Below, one piece after another: positions 8,032 through 16,077 of a stretch of DNA of 27,929 bases. The stretch is from JAGOGN01 sp036652735 (GTDB lineage: Bacteria > Bacillota > Clostridia > Lachnospirales > Lachnospiraceae): contig JAVVVI010000031.1 in assembly GCA_036652735.1 (NCBI GenBank), positions 1 to 27,929 of the forward strand. The letters are read 5' to 3'. The position numbers and the translations under genes were made by a program. The notes under the pieces are model-generated. The model had not been told where the DNA came from. It was given only the letters and a program-made list of their open reading frames with translations, and searched no databases. How positions within the stretch are numbered: the stretch's first letter is position 1; each line of letters begins with the position of its first letter.

Positions 8032-8060
8032 AGTATATACAAAAGAAATTCAGTTGTCAA
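8032..8060 (-). promoter_or_regulatory. Promoter of tyrS T-box transcript
   Basis: On the minus strand: -35 TTGACA (8060-8055), 17-base spacer, -10 TATACT (8037-8032). The -35 hexamer lies within the last codons of the upstream ABC ATPase gene, whose stop is at 8050-8052. Transcription would begin near 8025, at the 5' end of the T-box leader. Confidence 0.87.
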
Positions 8061-8769
8061 CCATTTGTAAGAATTTTTCCAGGGGTTTGCAGGTGTTTTT
8101 TTCAAATAACTCCTGGATGGCTCCATCTTTTTCAATTTGTCCCTTATGCAAAAAAAGAAAGCGGGTAGCAATTTGACGGATGGCATTGATTTGGTGTGTA
8201 ACAACAAGCATAGTCTGTCCTTCTCTTGCCAGTTCTCCAATAGTCTCTAACACCTCATGGGCAAGTTCGGGATCAAGTGCGGAGGTTGCTTCGTCGAAAA
8301 TGATAATTTCCGGGTTCATGGCTAATGCTCTTGCAATGGCGACTCTTTGTTTTTGTCCTCCGGATAGTGTGGAAGGGTACTGCAGTTGGATCGTTTCCAG
8401 ATGTACTTTGGCAAGCAGGGATCTTGCCTTTGTTTGTGCCTCTGCTTTAGATAATTTTCCAACAGCCTGCAGTGGTTTGGCAATATTATCTAAGACATTG
8501 TAATGTGGAAATAAATTATAATTTTGAAAGACAACACCAATTTTATGATTTTTATTGATTCCATTCTGTTTCTCATCATCAATATAGATGCTGCCGGACT
8601 GATAATCTTCTAAGCCGGCAATGCAGCGAATCAAGGTGCTTTTTCCGGAACCACTGGCACCAATGATTCCAATTACTTCTCCCTTTTTTACAGTGAGAGT
8701 CAGATTATTTAATATCGTTGTGTCTCCAAAAGATTTGGAAAGGGATTGTACGTGTATTAATTTATCCAT
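8050..8769 (-). CDS. Polar amino-acid ABC transporter ATP-binding protein
   Basis: A 239-residue ATPase of the GlnQ/HisP type, the energising subunit of the importer encoded with the next two genes. It shows Walker A GASGSGKST near residue 38, Q-loop VVFQNYNLFPH, signature LSGGQKQRVAIARA, Walker B IIIFDEATSALDP and the H-loop in VVTHQ. The length is normal. The start overlaps the permease gene by 13 bases, so translation is probably coupled. The final codons contain the -35 element of the tyrS promoter. Substrate cannot be read from the ATPase. Confidence 0.93.
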   Translation of the reverse strand: MDKLIHVQSLSKSFGDTTILNNLTLTVKKGEVIGIIGASGSGKSTLIRCIAGLEDYQSGSIYIDDEKQNGINKNHKIGVVFQNYNLFPHYNVLDNIAKPLQAVGKLSKAEAQTKARSLLAKVHLETIQLQYPSTLSGGQKQRVAIARALAMNPEIIIFDEATSALDPELAHEVLETIGELAREGQTMLVVTHQINAIRQIATRFLFLHKGQIEKDGAIQELFEKNTCKPLEKFLQMVDN

Positions 8770-9422
8770 ATAGATAGTTTCCTTTCTAATTTCTTTGCAA
8801 AAATGGTAACACAGTAGGTAATTATAAAATATAAAAGAGCAAGTGAAATATAGATCTCGAAGGGATGATAGGTTTTGGCATAAATCTGATTTCCAAGTTT
8901 AGTTAACTCTACAATAGGTAGCACAGACACCAATGAGGTTTCTTTAATCATAGAGGAAAATCCGTTCATAAAAGAAGGAATTGCAATGCGGAATGCCTGG
9001 GGAAGCACAATGTGAAATGCAATCTGCACCGGATTATATCCTAAAATAGCAGCAGATTCATACTGTCCTTTGTTAATGGCAAGAACAGCACCACGGACAT
9101 TTTCTGATAAATAGGCACCGCTGTTCAGTCCCATTGTCAGGATGGAAGCAAGTACGGGATCCATGCGAATTCCAAAGGAAGGCAGTCCATAGTATACAAT
9201 AAACAATTGAACCAGGAGAGGTGTGCCTCTAAAAAACTCTACATAGATATTTAAAATCCATCGAATAACTTTAGGCAGGGCCATGGTTCTTAAGCCGCCA
9301 ACCAGTGTAGCTAGAAGGCAGGCGGCTAAAAAACCAACCAGACCAATTTTAATGGTGATCCAAAGTGCAGGGAAGAGAAGAGTTGCATATGGAAGCAGTA
9401 CTGAAAAATCTAAGTTTGTCAT
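8757..9422 (-). CDS. Polar amino-acid ABC transporter permease
   Basis: 221 residues, five or so hydrophobic spans, of the HisM/GlnP family. The segment EFFRGTPLLVQLFIVYYGLP is the family hallmark, and the EAA loop that contacts the ATPase reads ESAAILGYNPVQIAFHIVLPQ. It is the only permease here, so a homodimer is likely. It follows the binding-protein gene by nine bases and overlaps the ATPase gene. Confidence 0.93.
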   Translation of the reverse strand: MTNLDFSVLLPYATLLFPALWITIKIGLVGFLAACLLATLVGGLRTMALPKVIRWILNIYVEFFRGTPLLVQLFIVYYGLPSFGIRMDPVLASILTMGLNSGAYLSENVRGAVLAINKGQYESAAILGYNPVQIAFHIVLPQAFRIAIPSFMNGFSSMIKETSLVSVLPIVELTKLGNQIYAKTYHPFEIYISLALLYFIITYCVTIFAKKLERKLSIWIN

Positions 9423-9431
9423 TTTCTTTTC

Positions 9432-10268
9432 CTATTCTATAGATAACCATTGTGATTCGATTTCTGTGTAAAGTTGGTTTTCTTTTATGGTTTTTAATGC
9501 GTTGTTGTATTTTAGGGTTAATTCTTTTGCGTCTTTTCCCATAACAGCCACAAGGTTACAGCTTTGAAGTGTATCATTAATTACTTTAAAGGTGTCATTT
9601 TCTTTTGCCATTGTAACTGCATATGGATAAGATACAACAATGGCATCAATTCGTCCGTTTGCCAGATCTGCAAAGGCATCTGCATTTCGATTATAAGGAC
9701 TTTTTACACCAATGGTAATATTCTGCTTTGTGAGACCATCAATGACTTGTTCCGCAGCACTGCCGGTTTGATAGCCGATATTTTTACCGGTTAAATCTTC
9801 TTTTTTTGTAATATCTGTATTGTCTTTACCAACAACAATAATATCTTTTAATTCATAATAAGGATCGCTGAGGCTTACAGCATCTGTTGCAGAAGTTGCC
9901 TCATCCGGTGACATTGCGGACATTACCAGATCGAAGTCCCCACTGCCTAATCCCGCAATTAAACCTTCCCAGGGAGTATTGACAAATTCCACAGTAACCC
10001 CCAGTTCTTTCCCAATTGCAGCTGCAAGACTTGGATCAAATCCTTCGATAGAGCCATCATCCGTTACGGACTCAAAGGGTGGGTATTCCGGACATAATCC
10101 AATTTTGAGTACGCCTGCTTTTTCAACATCACTCCAGGAACAATCGGTGGCGGTTGCTCTTCCTTGAGAAGCGCTCTTCTTTGTGTGTTCTTTATTACCA
10201 CAGCCGGAGACCAGGGATGTAAGAAGCAGTGTAACGAGTGTAAGGCAAAGTATTTTTTTGATATTCAT
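9432..10268 (-). CDS. Substrate-binding lipoprotein of amino-acid ABC transporter
   Basis: 278 residues of the family 3 solute-binding proteins. A type II signal peptide ends in VSGC (Cys23), so it is anchored to the outer face of the membrane. The mature part shows the expected PEYPPFESV start, the GFDPSLAAAIGKELG segment, the PWEGLIAGLGSGDFDLVMSAM block and a C-terminal QLYTEIESQWLS. It should capture an amino acid or a related small molecule for the permease. The ligand is not predictable with certainty; cystine or other sulfur amino acids are attractive given the gene before it. ATG 10268 has GGAGG ahead. Confidence 0.92.
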   Translation of the reverse strand: MNIKKILCLTLVTLLLTSLVSGCGNKEHTKKSASQGRATATDCSWSDVEKAGVLKIGLCPEYPPFESVTDDGSIEGFDPSLAAAIGKELGVTVEFVNTPWEGLIAGLGSGDFDLVMSAMSPDEATSATDAVSLSDPYYELKDIIVVGKDNTDITKKEDLTGKNIGYQTGSAAEQVIDGLTKQNITIGVKSPYNRNADAFADLANGRIDAIVVSYPYAVTMAKENDTFKVINDTLQSCNLVAVMGKDAKELTLKYNNALKTIKENQLYTEIESQWLSIE

Positions 10269-10291
10269 TTAAATTTCCTCCATGTTGTATG

Positions 10292-10858
10292 TTATGATTG
10301 ATTTTTATTTGTTAGTTTTTCTATGATTTTAATGTGATCTTTTTCCGGACAACCCTCATCGGCCCAAAGAAATTGCAGTTTAATTTCTTTTTCTTGGAGC
10401 AGCTCCATTAGCACCTGCATCATGACTCCCGGGGTATCTTTACTGTGCAGGGTGTCTAGTTTGGGCTGGGTGGAATGTCCGTCTCCTATTTCTCCGGACC
10501 AGTCACCACTGCAGGTTCGTGTGATTCCACAGGAAGGACTTCCATTCAGTCCAATTACAGCGGCAACATCATAGCCATTGGCTATAAAATCTTCTACCTG
10601 CATTAGAATTGGCGTCAGTAAATCGACACACCGCTGGCGGAAATGAGGATGATTGAGCTGCTCCTCCACTTGTCCCCAGCGACGGATACCACACATATCC
10701 TGTTCTACGCATGGCAACTGAATAATGCCATATCCTTGTCTCATTAATGCTTCAATTAATCCTATTTCACCGGTTTCTGATGTTGCAATTCCTGCTACCT
10801 TGGAATTTACATTTAAGAGACAATGTGCAACTAAAACCATCTTTTTACTTCTTTTCAT
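10292..10858 (-). CDS. TudS/DUF523-related putative desulfidase
   Basis: 188 residues from ATG 10858, chosen because GGAGG stands about eight bases upstream; an in-frame ATG at 10888 lacks such a site. The protein resembles the DUF523/TudS thiouracil desulfidase group: an N-terminal HCLLNVNSKV (Cys13), a middle LPCVEQDMCG (Cys50, Cys56) and GLNGSPSCG (Cys109). Cys13, Cys50 and Cys109 are spaced like the three ligands of the [4Fe-4S] cluster in TudS, which removes sulfur from thiolated compounds. It is the first gene of the operon, 23 bases before the binding lipoprotein, suggesting that it processes what the transporter brings in. The substrate is unknown, and activity is inferred from the motifs only. 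Confidence 0.7.
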   Translation of the reverse strand: MKRSKKMVLVAHCLLNVNSKVAGIATSETGEIGLIEALMRQGYGIIQLPCVEQDMCGIRRWGQVEEQLNHPHFRQRCVDLLTPILMQVEDFIANGYDVAAVIGLNGSPSCGITRTCSGDWSGEIGDGHSTQPKLDTLHSKDTPGVMMQVLMELLQEKEIKLQFLWADEGCPEKDHIKIIEKLTNKNQS

Positions 10859-10983
10859 ACGTAATCCTCCATTCTTTCCATCTAACATTAAAACATAGAG
10901 AAGAAGAGAGGTAAAATTGATAATACAAATAGTTCTATAGATTTTTTCTATTTAAAGCGCCCAATTAAAAATGGACAAAGGGA

Positions 10984-11012
10984 TTGTAAATGACTTGAAA
11001 AATAGGTATAGT
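10984..11012 (+). promoter_or_regulatory. Candidate promoter of two-component operon
   Basis: -35 TTGTAA (10984-10989), 17-base spacer, -10 TATAGT (11007-11012), giving a leader of about 75 bases before the response regulator. A second TATAAT at 11062-11067 lacks a good -35 but sits next to the perfect palindrome TTCTTAAGAA (11044-11053), a possible operator. On the minus strand of the same gap I found only weak candidates for the TudS-like operon promoter. Confidence 0.45.
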
Positions 11013-11094
11013 TTAAGAAAATGTTAATAATTCTGCAAGGGATTTCTTAAGAAGTATTTTATATAATAGAGAATGTAAAGCGGAGGAAGATAAA

Positions 11095-11790
11095 ATGTAT
11101 CGTATTTTAGTATGTGATGACGAAAAGGAAATTGCCAATGCAATTGAGATTTACTTAACCAATGAGAATTACCAGGTAGTAAAGGCATATGATGGGTTTG
11201 AAGCACTTGAAGTTGTAAATCATCAGGAGATTCACTTAATTATTATGGATATTATGATGCCAAAAATGGATGGAATTCGTGCCTTATTGAAAATTCGGGA
11301 AAATCTAAGTATTCCCATTATTATGCTTTCGGCCAAAAGCGAGGATTATGATAAGGTTCTTGGACTCAATATGGGTGCAGATGATTACATTACCAAACCG
11401 TTTAATCCATTGGAACTTATTGCAAGAGTAAAAAGCCAGCTTCGGCGTTATACAACGCTTGGCAGCATGGAGTCACAAAAGGAGGAGAACCAATATAGAA
11501 TAGATGGATTGGAAGTGAACACCGATACAAGAGAAGTTCTAGTAGATGGTGAACCGGTAAAATTAACGCCGGTAGAATTTGGAATTTTAGCTTTTTTAAT
11601 AAAAAATGCAGGGCATGTATTTTCCATTGAACAGATTTATGAACATGTCTGGAATGAACCATCTTATAATCCGGAAAATACAGTAGCAGTGCATATTAGA
11701 AGAATCCGCGAAAAAATTGAAATAAATGCAAAGGAACCTAGATATTTAAAGGTGGTGTGGGGTGTTGGATATAAAATTGAAAAACTTTAG
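11095..11790 (+). CDS. OmpR/VanR-type response regulator
   Basis: 231 residues. The receiver domain has the acidic pair Asp8/Asp9, the phosphoacceptor Asp52 in IIMDIMMP, Ser79 in place of Thr, and Lys101 in YITKPF. The C-terminal winged helix (~135-230) carries LTPVEFGILAFL, the recognition helix in ENTVAVHIRRIREK, and the family ending VWGVGYKIE. It would bind DNA when phosphorylated by the kinase encoded next. SD GCGGAGGA precedes ATG 11095. Its 3' end overlaps the kinase gene by 29 bases. The target genes are unknown. Confidence 0.93.
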   Translation: MYRILVCDDEKEIANAIEIYLTNENYQVVKAYDGFEALEVVNHQEIHLIIMDIMMPKMDGIRALLKIRENLSIPIIMLSAKSEDYDKVLGLNMGADDYITKPFNPLELIARVKSQLRRYTTLGSMESQKEENQYRIDGLEVNTDTREVLVDGEPVKLTPVEFGILAFLIKNAGHVFSIEQIYEHVWNEPSYNPENTVAVHIRRIREKIEINAKEPRYLKVVWGVGYKIEKL

Positions 11791-13903
11791 TCGTAAATGG
11801 TACTTTAAACTGGCAGCATACATGGTGATTATGGTATGTACTGCGTTGGCTTCTTTTCAGACCTGGAGTGTTTTAAGGGAAATAGATTTTGATACTTATA
11901 ACTTGAATTTTCTGGACCAAAAAGAATATATTCATAGTCAGTTGTTAAGGGAGAATACGGATCAATTTGCTAATATAGCGTATAACCTGGAGAATGAGTC
12001 CAATGATACAGAGAAACAGGTGGATGAATGGATTCAGATATTTTATCAGCAGTGGACGGGACAAAATTATTCTTCCTACCCGGTTATTATTCAAGATGAA
12101 GACATTAGCTTAAATTATACATGGCACAACCTGAACGATGAGGGAGAGGATACTGCTGATGTAACTTCCGGGGAAACAAGGACTATGGAGAATTTTTTAA
12201 AGAAAAATCCTACATTAAAGGAAGAAGTAAAGATTGCAGTTCTTGCAGCAGAGGAAGCACAACAGAGGGAATATGAATGGCAACTTTCCGATTATGAAGA
12301 ATATACCAGGATAACCATTAAAAATGCTGGAGAGCTGAGTAGGTGGGAGGACTCAAACATTGTACTGGAAGCGATACTGGGTGAACAGGAATACACCTTA
12401 TGCGTTGGAGTACATGAGACGGATATCAGTAATGAGATTGTAAATTATCTGAATAAAAATGAGAATAGTTCCTGTCTTGTTGTGGGTATGTCCAAGGATG
12501 TTTTTTCTCAAAGGTCAGAGAGTTGGACACAAAGTGCAGAGATTTTCCAGCGTTTTATAATTCATGCTGCAGTGCTCATGGGTATAATCATTGTAATGGT
12601 GCTATATTTAATTGCTGTTACCGGCAGACGTCCCAAGGAGGAAGCAGTTCATTTGTACAAAGGGGATAAGATCTTCAGTGAAGTGCAATTGCCTGCATTG
12701 CTATGTTCAGCCATTGCTATTGGAGGCTGTGTATATTATGTTGTATGGAAGATCTATGGTTCCTTCTTCGAAAGAATTGATGGTGTACTGCCCACGATTG
12801 GGGTGTGTCTGCTGGTAGTATTCATGATTGTGATTCTTCTTTCACAGGTAAGAAGACTGAAGGCTAAAAAATTCTGGGATGGATTTATTCTTTTTCGAAT
12901 CCTAAAAAAAATAGTCAAAGTGGCAGCAGCGTCCTGGAAACGTGGGAAAATATCAAGACGTGCGTTAGTATTGGCAGTTGTGTTACCAATTCTCTGTGCA
13001 ACCTGGGTGGGTGCTCCATTTGTTATTCTATTTTTGATTTTCTTAATTTATAAATATTTAAATGATTTCACAGCAGTTTGTGAAGGGACGCAGGAAATTC
13101 GTAATGGAAATCTGCAGCATAAAATTAAAGTTACAGCGGAAGATGGAGAACTATACCGGTTATCGGAAGATATTAACCAGATTTCCCAGGGACTGGAATG
13201 TGCAGTATCCGGAGAACTTAAGTCGGAACGATTAAAATCAGAATTGATATCCAATGTGTCACATGACTTGAAGACGCCCCTTACCTCCATTATTACCTAT
13301 GTGGACCTGCTAAAGAAAGAGGAGATCTCAAATGAGAAGGTAAAAGAATACATTGCAGTGATAGACAGAAAAGCAGAGCGGCTGTCGGTACTTACCAGTG
13401 ATTTGTTTGAAGCGGCCAAGGCCTCTAGTGGAGATATGCCGGTCAATATGGAGAAAATAGATTTTCGTGCAGTTGTTCGCCAGGCATTGGGTGAATACGA
13501 AGAAAAAATAGTTGAAGCCGGTTTGGAACTGAAAATGAACCTCCCAGAGCAGCCGGTTTGGATTCAGGCAGATGGTAAACTTACTTGGCGTGCAATTGCG
13601 AATCTTTTGTCAAATGTTGTAAAATATGCGCAATCAAAAAGCAGGGTGTATATAGAGATTTTTCAAGAGCCTGAGCAGGGATATTTCAGTTTTACAATTA
13701 AAAATATCTCAGCCGGAGAACTTAATATTCCGGTGGATGAATTAATGGAACGGTTTAAGCGTGCAGACAGCTCCAGAAGTACAGAAGGCAGCGGGCTTGG
13801 GCTTAGCATTGCCAACAGTTTAATAACATTGCAGAATGGAAAGCTGGAGCTTATGGTGGATGGGGACTTGTTCAAAGCAGTTATTCGTCTACAGGCGGCG
13901 TAA
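11762..13903 (+). CDS. Membrane sensor histidine kinase
   Basis: 713 residues from GTG 11762 (AAAGGTGG six bases ahead, inside the regulator gene). One membrane span at ~13-34 is followed by an extracytoplasmic sensor of about 225 residues rich in acidic and aromatic residues. Hydrophobic spans follow at ~264-286, 310-333, 342-362 and 401-434 (the last may be two), more than the usual two. A HAMP-like linker leads to the phosphoacceptor His501 in SNVSHDLKTPLTSI, then the ATPase domain with N-box NLLSNVVKYA (~614) and G-box EGSGLGLSIANSL (~675). The kinase half resembles VanS-type enzymes. The stimulus cannot be told; a cell-envelope signal is a guess. No terminator is seen after it. Confidence 0.92.
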   Translation: MLDIKLKNFSRKWYFKLAAYMVIMVCTALASFQTWSVLREIDFDTYNLNFLDQKEYIHSQLLRENTDQFANIAYNLENESNDTEKQVDEWIQIFYQQWTGQNYSSYPVIIQDEDISLNYTWHNLNDEGEDTADVTSGETRTMENFLKKNPTLKEEVKIAVLAAEEAQQREYEWQLSDYEEYTRITIKNAGELSRWEDSNIVLEAILGEQEYTLCVGVHETDISNEIVNYLNKNENSSCLVVGMSKDVFSQRSESWTQSAEIFQRFIIHAAVLMGIIIVMVLYLIAVTGRRPKEEAVHLYKGDKIFSEVQLPALLCSAIAIGGCVYYVVWKIYGSFFERIDGVLPTIGVCLLVVFMIVILLSQVRRLKAKKFWDGFILFRILKKIVKVAAASWKRGKISRRALVLAVVLPILCATWVGAPFVILFLIFLIYKYLNDFTAVCEGTQEIRNGNLQHKIKVTAEDGELYRLSEDINQISQGLECAVSGELKSERLKSELISNVSHDLKTPLTSIITYVDLLKKEEISNEKVKEYIAVIDRKAERLSVLTSDLFEAAKASSGDMPVNMEKIDFRAVVRQALGEYEEKIVEAGLELKMNLPEQPVWIQADGKLTWRAIANLLSNVVKYAQSKSRVYIEIFQEPEQGYFSFTIKNISAGELNIPVDELMERFKRADSSRSTEGSGLGLSIANSLITLQNGKLELMVDGDLFKAVIRLQAA

Positions 13904-13998
13904 TAAAATGTCGAGGATGGTATTCCATATAAAAATATGCTATTATTAAGGAACAGCGATTGGATGGATTACCATTCAGACATCGGAATTGGCAGTAA

Positions 13999-14178
13999 CA
14001 CAGATTCCCGGCATTCAAAGACAGACAGATGAAGGTATGGGCTTCTCTTTCCAAGATTCCATATGGAGAAGTCCGTACCTATAAGGATATTGCAGAGAAT
14101 ATTCAAATCAAGGTACAATTATTAGCGTTAGAAGGCCGAGAATACAAGGATAAATGTGAGGAGGTGAGAATGGCGTGA
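13999..14178 (+). pseudogene. ogt: Relic of O6-methylguanine-DNA methyltransferase (ogt), active-site core missing
   Basis: An open stretch without a proper start encodes FKDRQMKVWASLSKIPYGEV followed by RTYKDIAENI, which matches the DNA-binding helix-turn-helix start of the Ogt/MGMT C-terminal domain (family pattern FQ.RVW..L..IPYGET.TY..IA). Directly after this the frame continues IQIKVQLLALEGREY, which resembles the family's extreme C terminus (KK.LL.LEG). The roughly 40-50 residues between them, including the PCHRV active-site cysteine, are absent, and most of the N-terminal domain is missing too. The stop (14176-14178) overlaps the GTG start of cbiQ. This is a decayed, internally deleted gene; it cannot repair DNA. 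I see no other feature in 13904-13998. Confidence 0.75.
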
Positions 14179-14966
14179 AACACCATCACACAGATCAAAT
14201 TTCCATTGATGCATATGCGTATGAATCAAAGTTACAGAGCGTAAACCCAACCTTTAAGTTATTGTTTAGTCTTGCGGTTATCTTTGTCTGTATCGGATTG
14301 AATCAGGTATCGGTATCGGTATGTGTGCTGCTTGGGATGACCGTTCTGGTTGTCATAAAGGGAGGAATGAATCTGTGGGATTATTTATCTGTGTTTAAGA
14401 TTCCACTGGTATTTATTCTCTTGGGAACGATTGCAATTGGATTTGATGTGTCATTCAAGCCACCCGGTGGGTTGTCTGTTCACATTATATTTTTTTATAT
14501 ATATACGTCAATGGAGCAAATTGCAGAAATGGGTCAATTAATGCTAAAAGTATTTGCATCTGTCAGCGCATTGCAATTTTTGATTCTAACCACACCGGCA
14601 GCCCAGGTAATAGCGGCCTTGTCCAATCTCCATCTGCCCAAACTAATTACGGAACTTATGCATATGATTTACCGCTATATTTTTATTCTTTTAAATGTGT
14701 ATGACAGGATGAAGAATTCGGCACTTTCCAGGGGTGGGTACAATACATTTTCACGGGCAGTGTATACCTTTGGCAGTATTGGCAGTAATTTATTTATTGT
14801 TGCAATGAAGAAAGCCGGTGATTATTATGATGCAATGGAAGCAAGATGCTATGATGGAGAACTTAATATTTTTCAAGAGAAGAAAAAAGTTTCATGGCAG
14901 CAGATCACAGCAGCAGTAGTATTTATAGGCTTTTTATGTTTGTTGAAAGTACTGGCTAGGAGGTAA
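14175..14966 (+). CDS. cbiQ: Cobalt ECF transporter T component CbiQ
   Basis: 263-residue transmembrane coupling subunit of the cobalt importer. It has several hydrophobic spans and the coupling motifs expected in the cytoplasmic helices: SALSRGGY (Ala-Arg-Gly type) near residue 178 and an EARCYDGEL motif near 220. The initial HTDQISIDAYAYESKLQSVNP is typical of CbiQ. The start is GTG 14175, with AGGAGGTG eight bases ahead; the nearby ATG at 14170 is in another frame and belongs to the ogt relic. It would join CbiM and CbiN in the membrane to two CbiO subunits. It lies upstream of the cobalamin riboswitch, not behind it. cbiO follows after one base. Confidence 0.93.
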   Translation: MKHHHTDQISIDAYAYESKLQSVNPTFKLLFSLAVIFVCIGLNQVSVSVCVLLGMTVLVVIKGGMNLWDYLSVFKIPLVFILLGTIAIGFDVSFKPPGGLSVHIIFFYIYTSMEQIAEMGQLMLKVFASVSALQFLILTTPAAQVIAALSNLHLPKLITELMHMIYRYIFILLNVYDRMKNSALSRGGYNTFSRAVYTFGSIGSNLFIVAMKKAGDYYDAMEARCYDGELNIFQEKKKVSWQQITAAVVFIGFLCLLKVLARR

Positions 14967-14967
14967 T

Positions 14968-15795
14968 ATGGCAGAGATTATTTTACAGACCAAGGATTTG
15001 GGGTATCGTTATGGAAGTGGAAAACCGGCATTGGAACATGTAAATGTAAGGATAGAAGCCGGTGAAAAAATTGCAATTGTGGGTTCAAATGGAGCGGGTA
15101 AATCAACCTTCTTTTTAAATCTGAATGGTGTTTTAACGCCGGAAGCGGGAGAAATCTCATATCGTGGAACGGTGATTCATAAAAAGAATTTAAAAAACCT
15201 GCGTAAAAACATCGGGATTGTATTTCAGGATCCGGACAATCAGATGATTGCATCCACTGTTTGGGCGGAGGTAGCGTTTGGACCCATGAATCTTTTATTA
15301 AAGAGGGAAGAAGTTCAGGAACGGGTGGAGGAAGCGCTGGACTATATGAATTTAGCCGAATATGCTTCCAGACCTCCCCATTATTTAAGTGGAGGAGAAA
15401 AAAAGAGAGTCAGTATTGCAGATATTATTGCAATGAGATCAGAACTGATTATATTCGATGAACCAACGGCATCTTTGGATCCATTGAATGCACAAATGCT
15501 GGAAGGAGTACTAAAAAAGCTGGAAGAGGAAGGAAAGACGCTTCTAATTTCCACTCATGATATGGAATTTGCCTATCGCTGGGCGGACCGGCTGCTTGTG
15601 TTTCACAACGGAACGATTGTGGCAGATGGAACACCCCGGGAAGTCTTTCTGCAAGAGGAAATTTTAGAACAAACCAATCTAAAAAAACCCATATTAATGC
15701 AAGTGTATGAGATTATGAAGGCACATGGAATTACCGGTTCCATGGAAGGCGAATATCCTCGAACTCCGAAGGAATTGGAAGAAAACTGGAAATAG
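14968..15795 (+). CDS. cbiO: Cobalt ECF transporter ATP-binding protein CbiO
   Basis: 275 residues with one ABC cassette: Walker A GSNGAGKST (~43), Q-loop VFQDPDNQMIAS, the form typical of ECF-type ATPases, signature LSGGEKKRVSIA, Walker B LIIFDEPTASLDP, and the H-loop in STHDMEFAYRWAD. It powers cobalt uptake for B12 synthesis with the CbiQ encoded immediately before. SD GGAGG precedes ATG 14968 inside the end of cbiQ. The gene ends only four bases before the -35 element of the cbiM promoter. Confidence 0.94.
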   Translation: MAEIILQTKDLGYRYGSGKPALEHVNVRIEAGEKIAIVGSNGAGKSTFFLNLNGVLTPEAGEISYRGTVIHKKNLKNLRKNIGIVFQDPDNQMIASTVWAEVAFGPMNLLLKREEVQERVEEALDYMNLAEYASRPPHYLSGGEKKRVSIADIIAMRSELIIFDEPTASLDPLNAQMLEGVLKKLEEEGKTLLISTHDMEFAYRWADRLLVFHNGTIVADGTPREVFLQEEILEQTNLKKPILMQVYEIMKAHGITGSMEGEYPRTPKELEENWK

Positions 15796-15798
15796 GGG

Positions 15799-15827
15799 TT
15801 GAAAGAACCGGGTAGAACTGATATGAT
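15799..15827 (+). promoter_or_regulatory. Promoter of riboswitch-cbiMN transcript
   Basis: -35 TTGAAA (15799-15804), 17-base spacer, -10 TATGAT (15822-15827), directly after the cbiO stop. It starts a transcript that begins with the cobalamin riboswitch, so cbiMN can be made independently of cbiQO. Confidence 0.75.
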
Positions 15828-15845
15828 AACAGATGAAAATATAAT

Positions 15846-16038
15846 ATCGATAGGTGCCAGGCAGTATTAACTGTGAACAGGCAACGGGAAGTGGGTGAGA
15901 ATCCCACACGGTCGCGCCACTGTGAAGACGTAAGTCAAGTCAGGAGACCAGCCTATGGATACGGCAGCAACCAGTTACGAACGATGACTGGGTGTGGGAG
16001 CACTTTTTGTGCAAGGTCCTGCGTGTAGTGGGACACAC
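15846..16038 (+). promoter_or_regulatory. Cobalamin (B12) riboswitch upstream of cbiM
   Basis: The conserved elements occur in order: TAGGTGCC, AACGGGAA, GGTGAGAATCCCACACGGTC, the B12 box CGCCACTGTGAAGACG, and GTCAGGAGACCAGCCTA near 15938-15955. Further hairpins follow: GCAC/GTGC near 16000 and GCGTGT/ACACGC at 16021-16040, the second overlapping the terminator stem and so a candidate antiterminator. Adenosylcobalamin binding should turn off the cobalt-transport genes behind it. With its promoter and terminator it fills the 321 bases between cbiO and cbiM. Confidence 0.95.
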
Positions 16039-16077
16039 GCCTGATTTACATTTCGTAAAGACAGGCTTATTTTTTTG
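16039..16077 (+). terminator. Riboswitch-controlled terminator
   Basis: Stem GCCTG plus TTTAC paired with GTAAA plus CAGGC, small internal asymmetry, then a T-rich tail of seven T ending near 16076. Placed between the cobalamin aptamer and the cbiM ribosome binding site, as expected for the expression platform. Confidence 0.85.

Noticed and set aside
10858..10888. Longer form of the TudS-like protein starting at 10888
   Set aside because: The GGAGG site lies between this ATG and the one at 10858, and the N-terminal family match begins after the later start.
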